DNA of 64,000 nt from an uncultured Pseudohongiella sp. GTDB taxonomy: Bacteria > Pseudomonadota > Gammaproteobacteria > Pseudomonadales > Pseudohongiellaceae. Numbering within the stretch: position 1 is the stretch's first letter; each line of letters opens with the position of its first letter. Shown here piece by piece: positions 15,364 through 25,737 of this stretch. The stretch is taken from the NCBI GenBank assembly GCA_951812965.1, contig OX638341.1, forward strand, positions 1,222,438-1,286,437, read 5' to 3'. The position numbers and the translations under genes are program-made. The notes below the pieces were generated by a model, which saw only the letters and a list, made by a program, of their open reading frames with translations, made no database searches and was not told the origin of the DNA.

Positions 15364-18324
15364 TCAATCCCCGTAGCTGAACACCATCAGCCTTCCGGGC
15401 AGGTTGGGGCCGGAAACCGCTACGGCGAGGTACTGTACGCCGTCGATTTCGTAGGTCATGGGTGAGCCGGAGGCTCGGCCGGGCAATTCGACGGCGCCGA
15501 GTTCCGCTCCAGTGAACTTGTCGTAGGCGCGCAACATGGCGACTGTTCTGCCTTCCTCGTTGGTGTATGTGCCGCCGTCGCCGGCGACCGCCAGGGTCTT
15601 TGTGACCAGGATGCCGACGAAGCCGGGCTGGCCGGTGCGAGGTATGTCCATTCCCTGCAGGGCCGGGTGGTCGCGGACGTTGTCGGGGGTTTCGCCATGG
15701 GCGACTTGCCAGAGTATCTCGCCCTCGTTCATGTCGATGGCGCTGATTTGCCCCCAGGGCGGCTTGACCAGCGGCAGGCCATCGACGATCAGCGGTTCCG
15801 TGCGGCGGTTGGCCAGGTTGACGTAGTTCATGTCTGAACGCGGCGAAGGCGCCATGGAAAGCACCTGGGGCGTCGATTTGTAAAAGATGTAGAGGATGCC
15901 GGTATCCGGATCGACCGCGCCGCCCGGCCAGTTCGAACCGCCGTTCCCGCGTGGTAACTGAATCGTGCCGCGGGTGCCGTCGTCGGCTTCGGCCAGCGAG
16001 GCCGGTGTATAGATCGGGCCGAGCCGATAATTCGACGCCACTTCTATCGCTTGCGCTTTCAGTTCCGGCGTGAAGTCGATCAGATCGTCGAGCGAGATGC
16101 CATGACGGCCGAAGGGCGGCGGTTTGACCGGAAAGGGCTGGGTCGGCGAAATACGTTCCCCCGGCACGTCGGAAGCGGGAACCGGCCGCTCTTCGATTTC
16201 AAACAGCGGCTCGCCGGTGCGTTTGTCGAACACGAAGGTCAGACCCTGTTTGGTGACTTGCACGAGGGCTTCCCGCCGGGCGCCCTCGATGTTCACGTCC
16301 ACCAGGATCGGCGCCGAGGCCAGATCCCAGTCCCAGATGTCATGGTGAATCGTCTGGAAATGCCATTGCCGCCGGCCGGTATGCAGATCCAGCGCCAGGA
16401 TGCTGTTGGCGAACAGGTTGTCGCCGTGCCGATGGCCGCCGTAATAGTCCCCCGTGGGAACCTCGGTGGGAACATAGACGAGACCGAGTTCTTCATCGGC
16501 GGACATTTGCGCCCAAGCGCCGGTATAGCCGGTGTAGGTCCAGGAATTGTTCAGCCAGGTGTCATTGCCGTATTCATCGGCCATGGGAATGGTGTGGAAG
16601 ATCCACAGGCGATTGCCCGTGCGCGCGTCGTATCCGCGGACATGACCCTTGGGCTTGGTCATGCTCGTCGGCGCCCGGCCGCCGAGATGCGCCGCCCCGA
16701 TCACGATCACGCCATCGGCCACGATCGGCGCGGCATGCAGGCCGACCTCGCCGGTTACCGGATCGAGTTCCTGGTCCATCTCCTGTTTCAGATCGACAAC
16801 GCCGCCGATGCCGAAGTCTTTGATTCGATAACCGGTTGCCGCGTCCAGCGCGATCAATTGATAACCCGGAGTCACGTAGAGAATGCGGCCGGATTCAGTG
16901 CCGTCATCCCAGAAAGCCAGGCCGCGCCCGGAGAGCCGGCGCGGTGCGCTGTCGCCCCGTTCGCCCTCGTCGAACCGATGCATCCAGATCAATTCGCCGG
17001 TTTGCGCATCGAGCGCGGCCACATCGCGCCTGGTGCCCGCGGTGGTGTACAAGGTTCGGTTCACCATGAGCGGAGTGGACTGGAAGTTGTATTCGGGGAA
17101 GGGGCCGAAGTTGCTGGTGTCGAATTCCCAGGCGAGGTCCAGGTCGTTTAAGTTGTCGCGGTCGATGATGTCCAGCGGGGAATAGCGGGTGCTGTTCAGA
17201 TTTCCGCCGTAAGTCGGCCATTCGTGGTCCCGTTCAGGGGAGTATTTTCGCAGCGCCATGCCCGCGGTGAGCGAGCTGTAGATATTCCCGTTTCGATCGG
17301 CGATTACGCCTTCCTGGCTGCCGTCCTCGTCATGGTCTTCGAGAAATATCGTGATCCTGCCGTCGCGCGCGCTACCGGCGCGAACGCCTTCTTCGAGACC
17401 GGGATTATTGTTCGGAGTCGAACTCGAATCCGCGACATAAAGCAGGTCGTTAGCGTCAATGAACATGCCGCTGGGGCGTCCGAACTGCGTCCAGGAATCG
17501 ATGAAGTTGCCGTCCTGGTCGAAGATCTGCACCCGATTGTTGCCCCGGTCGCCGACGAAAAGCCGCCCCTGGGAGTCGAAGGCCAAAGCATGAGGCACAT
17601 CGAACTCGCCGGGCTCGGTTCCTCTTTGACCCCAGGTCTTGATGAAACTTCCATTGCTATCGAACTTGACGATCCTGGCGTTGGATCCGGGGCCGTGACC
17701 GTCTCCCACGAAGATGTCGCCGTTTGGCGCGACGATGACGGCGGACGGCCGATTGAACTCATCTTGTCCGTCGCCGGCCACGCCGGGTTTGCCCAGGGAC
17801 ATGAGCAACTCGCCGCCGGGACTGAACTTGAAGACCTGGTGGCCCTTGCCGTCGCGCCTGGGATCAGTACCGTTCGGGCCTTCGTCGTCGGTTACCCAGA
17901 TATTGCCTTCGCGGTCCACGTACAGCCCGTGAGGCCGCAAGAACATGCCCCGGCCGAAACTGGTCAACAGATTGCCGTCAAGATCGAAGCCCATGACGGG
18001 GTCGAGATCGGAGCCGACACAATTGTTCGCGCCGCAACGATCGAATACCCAGATCGAGTCGCCGTCCGGGTGCAAGGCCAGACCCGAAGTGGCGCCGATG
18101 CCCCTGCCCGGCGGTAATTTGAAGAAGGTTGTTTCGAGACTGTAGTCAAATACGGTGCTGACCGATGCATCGGGTTGCTGGGCCGCTGTCGGCTGCGCCA
18201 GGTTCAATAGAGCTGCGAGCAGCAGGAAGATTCCGGCTCTTGTCGTGTATCCGACATCCGAGTCGCGGTATATTCGCGAACGGTCGAAAACCGTTCCGCG
18301 AGTCCGGGTAAGGATCATCGGCAT
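15364..18324 (-). CDS. NHL-repeat (PAL-like) propeller fused to a PQQ-dependent dehydrogenase
   Basis: A 986-aa exported protein with a hydrophobic signal around residues 30-48 (GIFLLLAALLNLAQPTAAQQ). Residues of about 60-365 form NHL blades of the peptidyl-alpha-hydroxyglycine amidating lyase-like family (FDRCGANNC, MFLRPHGLYVD, DVPHALAFDSQGRLFVGDRGNNRVQIF). This half is homologous to the separate NHL protein at 20891. From about residue 370 (WPTYGGNLNSTRYSPLD) a complete glucose-dehydrogenase-type quinoprotein follows, with HFQTIHHDIWDWD at the active-site Asp, a VTKQGLTFVFD Lys region and IEERPVPASDVPGE. The PQQ half alone equals the proteins at 36889 and 48179. Fusion suggests a linked substrate channel or two-step oxidation, which is untested. 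It is divergent from the acetoacetyl-CoA synthetase gene. Confidence 0.88.
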   Translation of the reverse strand: MPMILTRTRGTVFDRSRIYRDSDVGYTTRAGIFLLLAALLNLAQPTAAQQPDASVSTVFDYSLETTFFKLPPGRGIGATSGLALHPDGDSIWVFDRCGANNCVGSDLDPVMGFDLDGNLLTSFGRGMFLRPHGLYVDREGNIWVTDDEGPNGTDPRRDGKGHQVFKFSPGGELLMSLGKPGVAGDGQDEFNRPSAVIVAPNGDIFVGDGHGPGSNARIVKFDSNGSFIKTWGQRGTEPGEFDVPHALAFDSQGRLFVGDRGNNRVQIFDQDGNFIDSWTQFGRPSGMFIDANDLLYVADSSSTPNNNPGLEEGVRAGSARDGRITIFLEDHDEDGSQEGVIADRNGNIYSSLTAGMALRKYSPERDHEWPTYGGNLNSTRYSPLDIIDRDNLNDLDLAWEFDTSNFGPFPEYNFQSTPLMVNRTLYTTAGTRRDVAALDAQTGELIWMHRFDEGERGDSAPRRLSGRGLAFWDDGTESGRILYVTPGYQLIALDAATGYRIKDFGIGGVVDLKQEMDQELDPVTGEVGLHAAPIVADGVIVIGAAHLGGRAPTSMTKPKGHVRGYDARTGNRLWIFHTIPMADEYGNDTWLNNSWTYTGYTGAWAQMSADEELGLVYVPTEVPTGDYYGGHRHGDNLFANSILALDLHTGRRQWHFQTIHHDIWDWDLASAPILVDVNIEGARREALVQVTKQGLTFVFDKRTGEPLFEIEERPVPASDVPGERISPTQPFPVKPPPFGRHGISLDDLIDFTPELKAQAIEVASNYRLGPIYTPASLAEADDGTRGTIQLPRGNGGSNWPGGAVDPDTGILYIFYKSTPQVLSMAPSPRSDMNYVNLANRRTEPLIVDGLPLVKPPWGQISAIDMNEGEILWQVAHGETPDNVRDHPALQGMDIPRTGQPGFVGILVTKTLAVAGDGGTYTNEEGRTVAMLRAYDKFTGAELGAVELPGRASGSPMTYEIDGVQYLAVAVSGPNLPGRLMVFSYGD

Positions 18325-18402
18325 CTGTCCTCCTTGCTACGACTGTTCGGGCATTCTATGGCCAAACCCGGAACGCGCCAAACCAATGTGCGGATTCAGC
18401 AT

Positions 18403-18426
18403 GTAGGGGCGAGGCATGCCTCGCCC
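18403..18426 (+). repeat. GTAG-REP, single
   Basis: GTAG followed by the perfect palindrome GGGCGAGGCATGCCTCGCCC (18407-18426). It lies in the intergenic region between the divergent NHL-PQQ gene and the acetoacetyl-CoA synthetase gene, ending 8 bases before the latter's ribosome-binding site. Confidence 0.9.
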
Positions 18427-18447
18427 GCGGGTGTAAGGAGAACGCAT

Positions 18448-20403
<1,956 letters not shown>

Positions 20404-20409
20404 GGCGAA

Positions 20410-20868
20410 TCAGCCCGGATTACGTTTCCTGAACATGACCATGGGCTGGTTGCTCATGACCAGTTCATCGTTCTGGTTGAACACCTTGTTCTGCATGAAT
20501 ACCGTGCCGATTTCCGGGCGCGAGCGCGATTCCTTCTTGTCGATTATGGTCGATTCCATGCGCAACGTATCGCCCGGAAACACCGGCCTGGTCCAGCGCA
20601 ATTCATTGATGCCGGGCGACCCCAGCGTACCTTTGCCGCCGCCGGTCATGTTTCCGACGATCATGCGCATCGCCATGGCGCAAGTATGCCAGCCGGAGGC
20701 GCAAAGATTGCCGAACAGCGTTTTCGCGGCAGCCTCGTCGGAAAGATGGAATGGTTGCGGGTCATATTTCTCGGCGAACTCGAGGATTTCCTCCCTGGTG
20801 ACGTGATACCTGCCGAATTTCTGCGTAGCTCCGATTTCAAAATCTTCGAAATAATCCGGCAACGGCAT
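20410..20868 (-). CDS. MaoC-like (R)-specific enoyl-CoA hydratase/dehydratase
   Basis: A 152-aa hot-dog-fold protein. It shows the MaoC pattern: FEDFEIGATQKFGRYHVT, EEILEFAEKYDPQPFHLS with the catalytic Asp and His region, ASGWHTCAMAMRMI, and INELRWTRPVFPGDTL. Such enzymes hydrate trans-2-enoyl-CoA or dehydrate 3-hydroxyacyl-CoA in the cytoplasm. It lies 22 bases downstream of the NHL gene and is probably co-transcribed with it. Convergent overlap with the acetoacetyl-CoA synthetase gene is avoided by 6 bases. No signal peptide is present, in contrast to most neighbours. Confidence 0.87.
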   Translation of the reverse strand: MPLPDYFEDFEIGATQKFGRYHVTREEILEFAEKYDPQPFHLSDEAAAKTLFGNLCASGWHTCAMAMRMIVGNMTGGGKGTLGSPGINELRWTRPVFPGDTLRMESTIIDKKESRSRPEIGTVFMQNKVFNQNDELVMSNQPMVMFRKRNPG

Positions 20869-20890
20869 TTTTTAAGTCTCCCTGACGCTG

Positions 20891-21913
20891 TTATTGCTGC
20901 ACAAACTTCAGCACTTCCCGATCGCCTACCGAGGCGCCCCAGATGACGCCGCTGTCGTCAACCGAAAAGCCTTCGGGAAAGCTCGTGCCGCCGCTGGGGC
21001 TCGGGTCGGGGATGAAGTCGGTGATGATGCCGTCGAGCGTTCCCACATAGATGCCACGATGCCAGCCCGGGTTGAAACCGTATTCACCTTCCGCCGCGCG
21101 TGACTCGGAATCGACGACGTATAGCGTGTCGTTGTGAATGCGTACGCCGCTCGGCCTGCCGAAATGCGTCCAGATGGCGAGCAGTTCCCCATCCGGTGAA
21201 AGCACCTGCAGGCGGTTATTGGTGCGGTCGCCCACATAAATTCGGCCCTGGGAATCGACCGCCAGGGAATGGGGGCAGTCGAACTGCAGCGGTCCTGTGC
21301 CTCGCTCGCCCCAGGCCTCGATGAATTCGCCTTCCGCGGTCATATGCACGATGCGGCGATTCGACTCGGGATTGATGTGACCATCGGCGATATAGATCGA
21401 ACCGTCCGGCCCGATAGCCAGATCAGATGGCTCGTTGAACAGGTCCGGCCCTTCGCCGCGAATGCCGGGCCGGCCCAACTCGATGAGGATTTCACCTTGC
21501 TGGTTGAACTTGAAGATCTGGTTGCCCTTGACGCCGTCTTCCACGCCCGCGTCCACGATCCACAGGTTGTCATCGTCGTCGACAATGATTCCGTGCGGGA
21601 AAACGAACATCCCTGCGCCGAAGCTGAACAGGAACTCCCCTTCGGGGCTGAACTTCAAAATGGGGTCCACATCCGAATCCGAGCAACTGTTCATCCCGCA
21701 ACGCTCGAACAGCCAGATATTGCCTTCGGAGTCGACATCGACCGCGTTGCTCGACCCCATCGCACGGCCGTCAGGCATTTCCACGAGATCCCTGACGATC
21801 TCGTAGGAGTTCGGATAATCGGGCAGCAGGGAGTTCTGCTGGGCTATCGCGTTGCCGGCGAGTGCAATCATTGATGCGAGAATTGTCAGAAAGATATTGC
21901 GGCTAGCAGTCAT
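20891..21913 (-). CDS. Exported NHL-repeat (PAL-like) six-bladed propeller protein
   Basis: A 340-aa protein with a signal peptide (IFLTILASMIALAGNAIAQQ). The rest is a six-bladed beta-propeller of NHL repeats. Recurrent blade motifs include IWLFERCGMNSC, MFVFPHGIIVDDDDNLWIVD, DLAIGPDGSIYIADG, CPHSLAVDSQGRIYVGDRTNNRLQVL and FGRPSGVRIHNDTLYVVDS. It is close to the first third of the fusion protein at 15364 and to bacterial proteins annotated as peptidyl-alpha-hydroxyglycine alpha-amidating lyase-like. The conserved Cys pair and His residues follow those of the fusion. Whether it has lyase activity is unknown, as the bacterial members are not peptide amidators in known pathways. It may act as a partner for a stand-alone quinoprotein. 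Confidence 0.85.
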   Translation of the reverse strand: MTASRNIFLTILASMIALAGNAIAQQNSLLPDYPNSYEIVRDLVEMPDGRAMGSSNAVDVDSEGNIWLFERCGMNSCSDSDVDPILKFSPEGEFLFSFGAGMFVFPHGIIVDDDDNLWIVDAGVEDGVKGNQIFKFNQQGEILIELGRPGIRGEGPDLFNEPSDLAIGPDGSIYIADGHINPESNRRIVHMTAEGEFIEAWGERGTGPLQFDCPHSLAVDSQGRIYVGDRTNNRLQVLSPDGELLAIWTHFGRPSGVRIHNDTLYVVDSESRAAEGEYGFNPGWHRGIYVGTLDGIITDFIPDPSPSGGTSFPEGFSVDDSGVIWGASVGDREVLKFVQQ

Positions 21914-22006
21914 GGCGATTCCTCCGCGGTTCGGTTCGTCAGTGAAATTCCACGCGATACTAGTGCGCGTTCTTCCGCGATGTCAACGCATGTCCGCCTC
22001 CAGCAT

Positions 22007-22083
22007 GTAGGGGCGAGGCATGCCTCGCCCGTCAGTTGCACGGTTTCGGGGCTGTTCGCGGGCGAGGCATGCCTCGCCCCTAC
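22007..22083. repeat. GTAG-REP pair (inverted, BIME-like)
   Basis: Perfect palindromes at 22011-22030 (GTAG before) and 22060-22079 (CTAC after), around a spacer carrying GCACGGTTTCGGGG. The unit, including the downstream GGTCTCACATGTATTTG, is nearly identical to the pair at 3603. It lies between the divergent NHL and FGE-like genes. Confidence 0.92.
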
Positions 22084-22186
22084 GGTCTCACATGTATTTG
22101 TACCTGAACAGGCAAGCCCGCCTTTTACCTGTTGGTGAAATTTGCTACTTTCCACCTTTCCAGGAACCGCCACGGCAGATCATTTC

Positions 22187-23194
22187 ATGAGTACGAGCAG
22201 GTTAGGTAAGCCGCCCAGTTTCCTGTTAATCGCGGCAACCGCTATGTCTTTCGCTGTCGGCGCAGGGCAGGCGCAGGCCGCCGCGGCAAATAGCTGCCTG
22301 CAGGAGTTCGGCGCCCAGGTGCGAATCGACGGCGCGACCTTCGTCATGGGAGATGACAACACGTATCCCGAGGAAGGGCCGGCGCATGAAGTCATCGTCT
22401 CCGGATTCTGGATCGACAACCACGAGGTGACGAACGCGCAGTACGCGAAGTTCGTTGCGGAAACCGGCTATGTGACCGTGGCCGAGCGGCAGCCGGACCC
22501 CGAGGATTGGCCCGGTGTGCCGGCCGAATCGCTGACGTCGGGCTCCGCCGTGTTTACACCGCCTGAAGCAGGCCGGGCGCCGGCCAACTGGTGGTCATTT
22601 GTGCCTGGCGCCAATTGGCGCCGGCCCCAGGGTCCGGACAGCACGATCGAAGGTATGGAAAACCACCCGGTCGTGCATGTCGCATGGGAAGACGCCAAGG
22701 CGTACGCCGACTGGGCAGGCCGCGAACTGCCTACCGAAGCGCAATTCGAACTCGCGGCGCGCAGCAAACGCAATGGGACCTGGCCCTGGGACGGTGGCGA
22801 ACTCGCCCCGGGCGGTCATCATCGCGCCAATACCTGGCAGGGCGAATTTCCGGTGACGAACACCGGCGAAGACGAACATGCAGGGCTGGCGTCGGTGGGC
22901 TGTTTCGAGGAAAACGATTACGGCGCGTACGATCTGATCGGGAACGCCTGGGAGTGGACGACCAACTGGTACGCCCCGAATCATATACCGGGAGATTCCG
23001 CCGACCCCGCCGGACCGGCGGAAGAGCAGAGTTTCGACTATCAGAACGGCGGCATGCCGGTGAAGGTCATCAAGGGAGGATCCTTCCTTTGTGCGCCGAA
23101 TTATTGCCTGCGCTACCGGCCGGCGGCGCGGCAAGCCGCGGATATTGGACTCGGCACAAACCACACCGGGTTCAGAACGGTACTGAACGACTGA
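22187..23194 (+). CDS. Formylglycine-generating enzyme (SUMF1) family, exported
   Basis: A 335-aa protein from the ATG at 22187, with a signal peptide (FLLIAATAMSFAVGAGQAQAAA). It is a full-length FGE-sulfatase domain: MGDDNTYPEEGPAHEVIVSG, FWIDNHEVTNAQYAKFVAETGYVT, WRRPQGPDSTIEGMENHPVVHVAWEDAKAYADWAG, and LIGNAWEWTTNWY. The C-terminal GGSFLCAPNYCLRYRPAARQ has both active-site cysteines (C302 and C307, spaced as in human FGE), so it should be competent to oxidise a sulfatase Cys to formylglycine. Many family members lack these Cys and are not FGEs. No sulfatase gene is seen in the window, so its target is elsewhere. No strong ribosome site is visible. Confidence 0.86.
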   Translation: MSTSRLGKPPSFLLIAATAMSFAVGAGQAQAAAANSCLQEFGAQVRIDGATFVMGDDNTYPEEGPAHEVIVSGFWIDNHEVTNAQYAKFVAETGYVTVAERQPDPEDWPGVPAESLTSGSAVFTPPEAGRAPANWWSFVPGANWRRPQGPDSTIEGMENHPVVHVAWEDAKAYADWAGRELPTEAQFELAARSKRNGTWPWDGGELAPGGHHRANTWQGEFPVTNTGEDEHAGLASVGCFEENDYGAYDLIGNAWEWTTNWYAPNHIPGDSADPAGPAEEQSFDYQNGGMPVKVIKGGSFLCAPNYCLRYRPAARQAADIGLGTNHTGFRTVLND

Positions 23195-23195
23195 A

Positions 23196-24560
23196 TCAGG
23201 CGGCGATGGTTTCCAGCCGGTCCGAGATTCGGTATTCGGCTGTCGTGTTCCGCTTCACGTCTTCGATCGAACTGCCGGGCATCAACGCGGTCAGTGTCAT
23301 GACGCCGTCATCGAACTCGAATACCGCAAGTTCGGTGATCAGGACGTTTACCGCGCCGCTCGCGGTCAGCGGCAAATCGCAGCTTTCCACGACCTTGCTC
23401 GTGCCGTCCTTGTTGGTGTGGGTCATGGTTACCACCAGCCGCTTCGCCCCGGTCGCGAGATCCATCGCGCCGCCAACGCCGAGCAGCGGCCGGTTCGGCA
23501 CCGCCCAGTTGGCGAGATTGGCATGCTGATCGACCTGTAAACCGCCCATGACCGCAACGTCGATATGGCCGCCGCGGATCATCGCGAATGAATCGGCGCT
23601 GTCGAAATAACTCGCGCCCGGCAGGGCGGTTACGGGAATCTTGCCTGCATTGACCGGAAAATCCAAGGCGCCGCCCTCAGTGGGTTCCGGTCCCATTCCC
23701 AGCATGCCGTTCTCCGAATGCAGAATGATGCCGTCGTCCGGGTTGATGAGATCGGCTACCAGGGTCGGAATGCCGACGCCGAGGTTGACGATATCTCCGC
23801 GCCGCAACTGCCCGAGGGCGACCCTGGCGATTGCCATGCGCACCGGGTTCGACTTCTTGCCGCTGTCGGCTATCGAGGCGGATGTGCCCAGATGGTCCAG
23901 CCGCACATTTTCCTGCACCAGGTAGTCGACAAAACAGCCGGGCGTGTGAATGGCGTCCGGGTGAATCTCGCCCGTGGGAACGATTTCCTCCACTTCGGCG
24001 ATGACGGTGTCGGCGGCGGTCGCGATTGCCCGATTGAAATTACTTTCGGTCATGCGGTATTGCAGGTTGCCCGCGGAATCGGCCCGCCAGGCGCGAATGA
24101 ATGCGATGTCGCCCCGGATGGGTTCGACGAAAACCATCTTGCGGCCGTCGATGACACGAGTCTCGCGGCCCTCGGCAAGTTGGGTGTCTACGCAAGTCGG
24201 TGTAAAAAATCCTCCGATGCCCGCGCCGCCTGCGCGCAGCGCTTCGGCAAAAGTCCCCTGCGGAATCAACTCGGCTTCAATAGCGCCGGATTGCGCTGCC
24301 ACGACCGCTTCGGGATTGCTGGTGAAGAAAGAACCCATCATCTTGCTGAGTTGGCCGTTGCGTAACAGCCGGCTGCCGCCGAGGCCGGACTCGCCGATGT
24401 TGTTGCCGACAAAAGTGAGATCGCGCGTGCCGGTATCAGCGAGCGCGTGCAACAGGTGGACGGGAGTTCCGGTCATGCCGAAACCACCGACGAGCAGCGC
24501 GTCGCCGGAACTGACCCTGGCGGCGGCCTGTTGCGCGGTAATGATGGGGACGGTCTTCAT
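23196..24560 (-). CDS. Succinyl-CoA:3-ketoacid CoA transferase, fused alpha and beta subunits
   Basis: A 454-aa protein. The first half (about residues 1-215) is the CoA-transferase alpha part, with [23 protein letters not shown] and [16 protein letters not shown]. The second half (about 235-454) is the beta part, with [18 protein letters not shown] and [11 protein letters not shown] holding the catalytic Glu. Bacterial SCOTs are often two separate genes, so this is the fused form as in the eukaryotic enzyme. It exchanges CoA between succinyl-CoA and acetoacetate or related 3-keto acids. It is convergent with the FGE-like gene with one base between them and links to the acetoacetyl-CoA synthetase nearby. 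Confidence 0.9.
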   Translation of the reverse strand: MKTVPIITAQQAAARVSSGDALLVGGFGMTGTPVHLLHALADTGTRDLTFVGNNIGESGLGGSRLLRNGQLSKMMGSFFTSNPEAVVAAQSGAIEAELIPQGTFAEALRAGGAGIGGFFTPTCVDTQLAEGRETRVIDGRKMVFVEPIRGDIAFIRAWRADSAGNLQYRMTESNFNRAIATAADTVIAEVEEIVPTGEIHPDAIHTPGCFVDYLVQENVRLDHLGTSASIADSGKKSNPVRMAIARVALGQLRRGDIVNLGVGIPTLVADLINPDDGIILHSENGMLGMGPEPTEGGALDFPVNAGKIPVTALPGASYFDSADSFAMIRGGHIDVAVMGGLQVDQHANLANWAVPNRPLLGVGGAMDLATGAKRLVVTMTHTNKDGTSKVVESCDLPLTASGAVNVLITELAVFEFDDGVMTLTALMPGSSIEDVKRNTTAEYRISDRLETIAA

Positions 24561-24610
24561 ACGATTTATTTCCCGGTCTTGTCAACGCGCAACATGATAC
24601 GCCATGTTGG

Positions 24611-24736
24611 AACGAGGCATGCCTCGCCCGCGAATTGCCCCGACACTACGCAACGCCCACGGGCGACGCATGCGTCGCCCCTACCGAATCCACATTACGT
24701 TTGGAGCAAGTTGTAGGGGTGAGGCATGCCTCGCCC
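24611..24736. repeat. Cluster of three GTAG-REP units
   Basis: Three palindromes: a degenerate one at about 24611-24629 (start AACGAGGCATGCCTCGCCC), the variant GGGCGACGCATGCGTCGCCC at 24661-24680 followed by CTAC, and GGGTGAGGCATGCCTCGCCC at 24717-24736 preceded by GTAG, where the changed base still allows a G-U pair in RNA. The cluster lies between two co-directional minus-strand genes. Confidence 0.85.
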
Positions 24737-24752
24737 GCGCCGCGGCATTCTT

Positions 24753-25715
24753 TCAGGGAATGGCAGTCAGCTTCTCGTGATGGCCCACGGCTTCGGATTG
24801 CAGCCGTTCCGCCTGCCTTGAGACCCAAAGCGCGACATTCGAGTGCGGAAGCAGGCCGAGACCGTCGGCGCGATAGTCGAGTTCTTCCAGAACGCGTTCG
24901 TAAGGGCCGAACCCCTGCAAACGGAAAGGCACCACGATCGGCGTCAATCCTTGCGTATTAGCCTGTTCGATGTAGGCGCGGATTTCCTGTTCCGCTTCCC
25001 GTCTTTTCTCCGGCCAGTCCTCGCGCAGGGTGAAAACGCGCATTTCCCGCAATCCAAGTTGCTCGCCGGCGCCCCTGGTGCGCTGGGCGATCTTTTCGAG
25101 CCAGCGCTGGTTTTCGGCATCGTCGCCGGGTCCGTGCGCAATAACCACGGCAACTTCGTTTTCGGGGTCCGAACTGAGGCCGCGAATTCGCGAAGTCATG
25201 ACTTCGTCGATTTCAGCGGCGTCCGCCAGACCGTCGACGCTGACGTGGAAGGCCAGATCCGTATCCACTTTCCAGAATCCCATCGGCATTCTCATGTTGG
25301 CCCTGATCTCTTCGAGCCGTTCCTGATCCGGCCGGGGAGGCGCGCCGTTGCGCACGCCGAGAATCTGCAGGGTCCGGTCGTACCAGCTTTCGCCGGAAAC
25401 GAATACGCGCACGACGCCGACATGGTTGACGCCCCGGGATTCCAGTCTGCGCACCGCCTCCTCAATCGAGCCGGCGTCCGCCATGCCTAGGGCCATTTCC
25501 ACCGGATAGTTCCGCTGCAGCGGTTCAACGGCCGCCGCCAGATGGGCGTTCCATTCCGCGCTGCCGCCATGGGCCATGACCATCACACCGTAGTTGAACT
25601 CTTCGCCGGCGACGGGATTTTCCGCGACGGGCGTCGCAGCGCAGGAGGCAAGCCCCAGCGCGGCGGCGCAGATTGAAACCCAGTGGTGCAATGGCCGGGA
25701 ATTTTCGTTTTTCAT
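24753..25715 (-). CDS. Lipoprotein with CbiX/SirB-like chelatase fold
   Basis: A 320-aa protein from the ATG at 25715 (MKNENSRPLHHWV). A hydrophobic stretch ends in the lipobox ALGLASC, so it is a predicted lipoprotein. The mature chain has the class II chelatase pattern: YGVMVMAHGGSAEWNAHL (His as in the CbiX/sirohydrochlorin chelatase active site), VEMALGMADAGSIEEAVRRL, and a second half with VAVVIAHGPGDDAENQRWLEKI. Two similar halves fit the pseudo-twofold CbiK/HemH-like architecture. It starts 22 bases after the haem-type TonB receptor gene, so it may handle a tetrapyrrole or metal in the periplasm. Chelatases are normally cytoplasmic, so export is unusual. No substrate can be stated. Confidence 0.75.
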   Translation of the reverse strand: MKNENSRPLHHWVSICAAALGLASCAATPVAENPVAGEEFNYGVMVMAHGGSAEWNAHLAAAVEPLQRNYPVEMALGMADAGSIEEAVRRLESRGVNHVGVVRVFVSGESWYDRTLQILGVRNGAPPRPDQERLEEIRANMRMPMGFWKVDTDLAFHVSVDGLADAAEIDEVMTSRIRGLSSDPENEVAVVIAHGPGDDAENQRWLEKIAQRTRGAGEQLGLREMRVFTLREDWPEKRREAEQEIRAYIEQANTQGLTPIVVPFRLQGFGPYERVLEELDYRADGLGLLPHSNVALWVSRQAERLQSEAVGHHEKLTAIP

Positions 25716-25737
25716 GGTTTTTCCTTGGGTTTTGGCG

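Noticed and set aside
18334..18447. Upstream extension of the acetoacetyl-CoA synthetase frame
   Set aside because: It would run through the REP palindrome; the TTG at 18448 has a good ribosome site and matches the family N-terminus.
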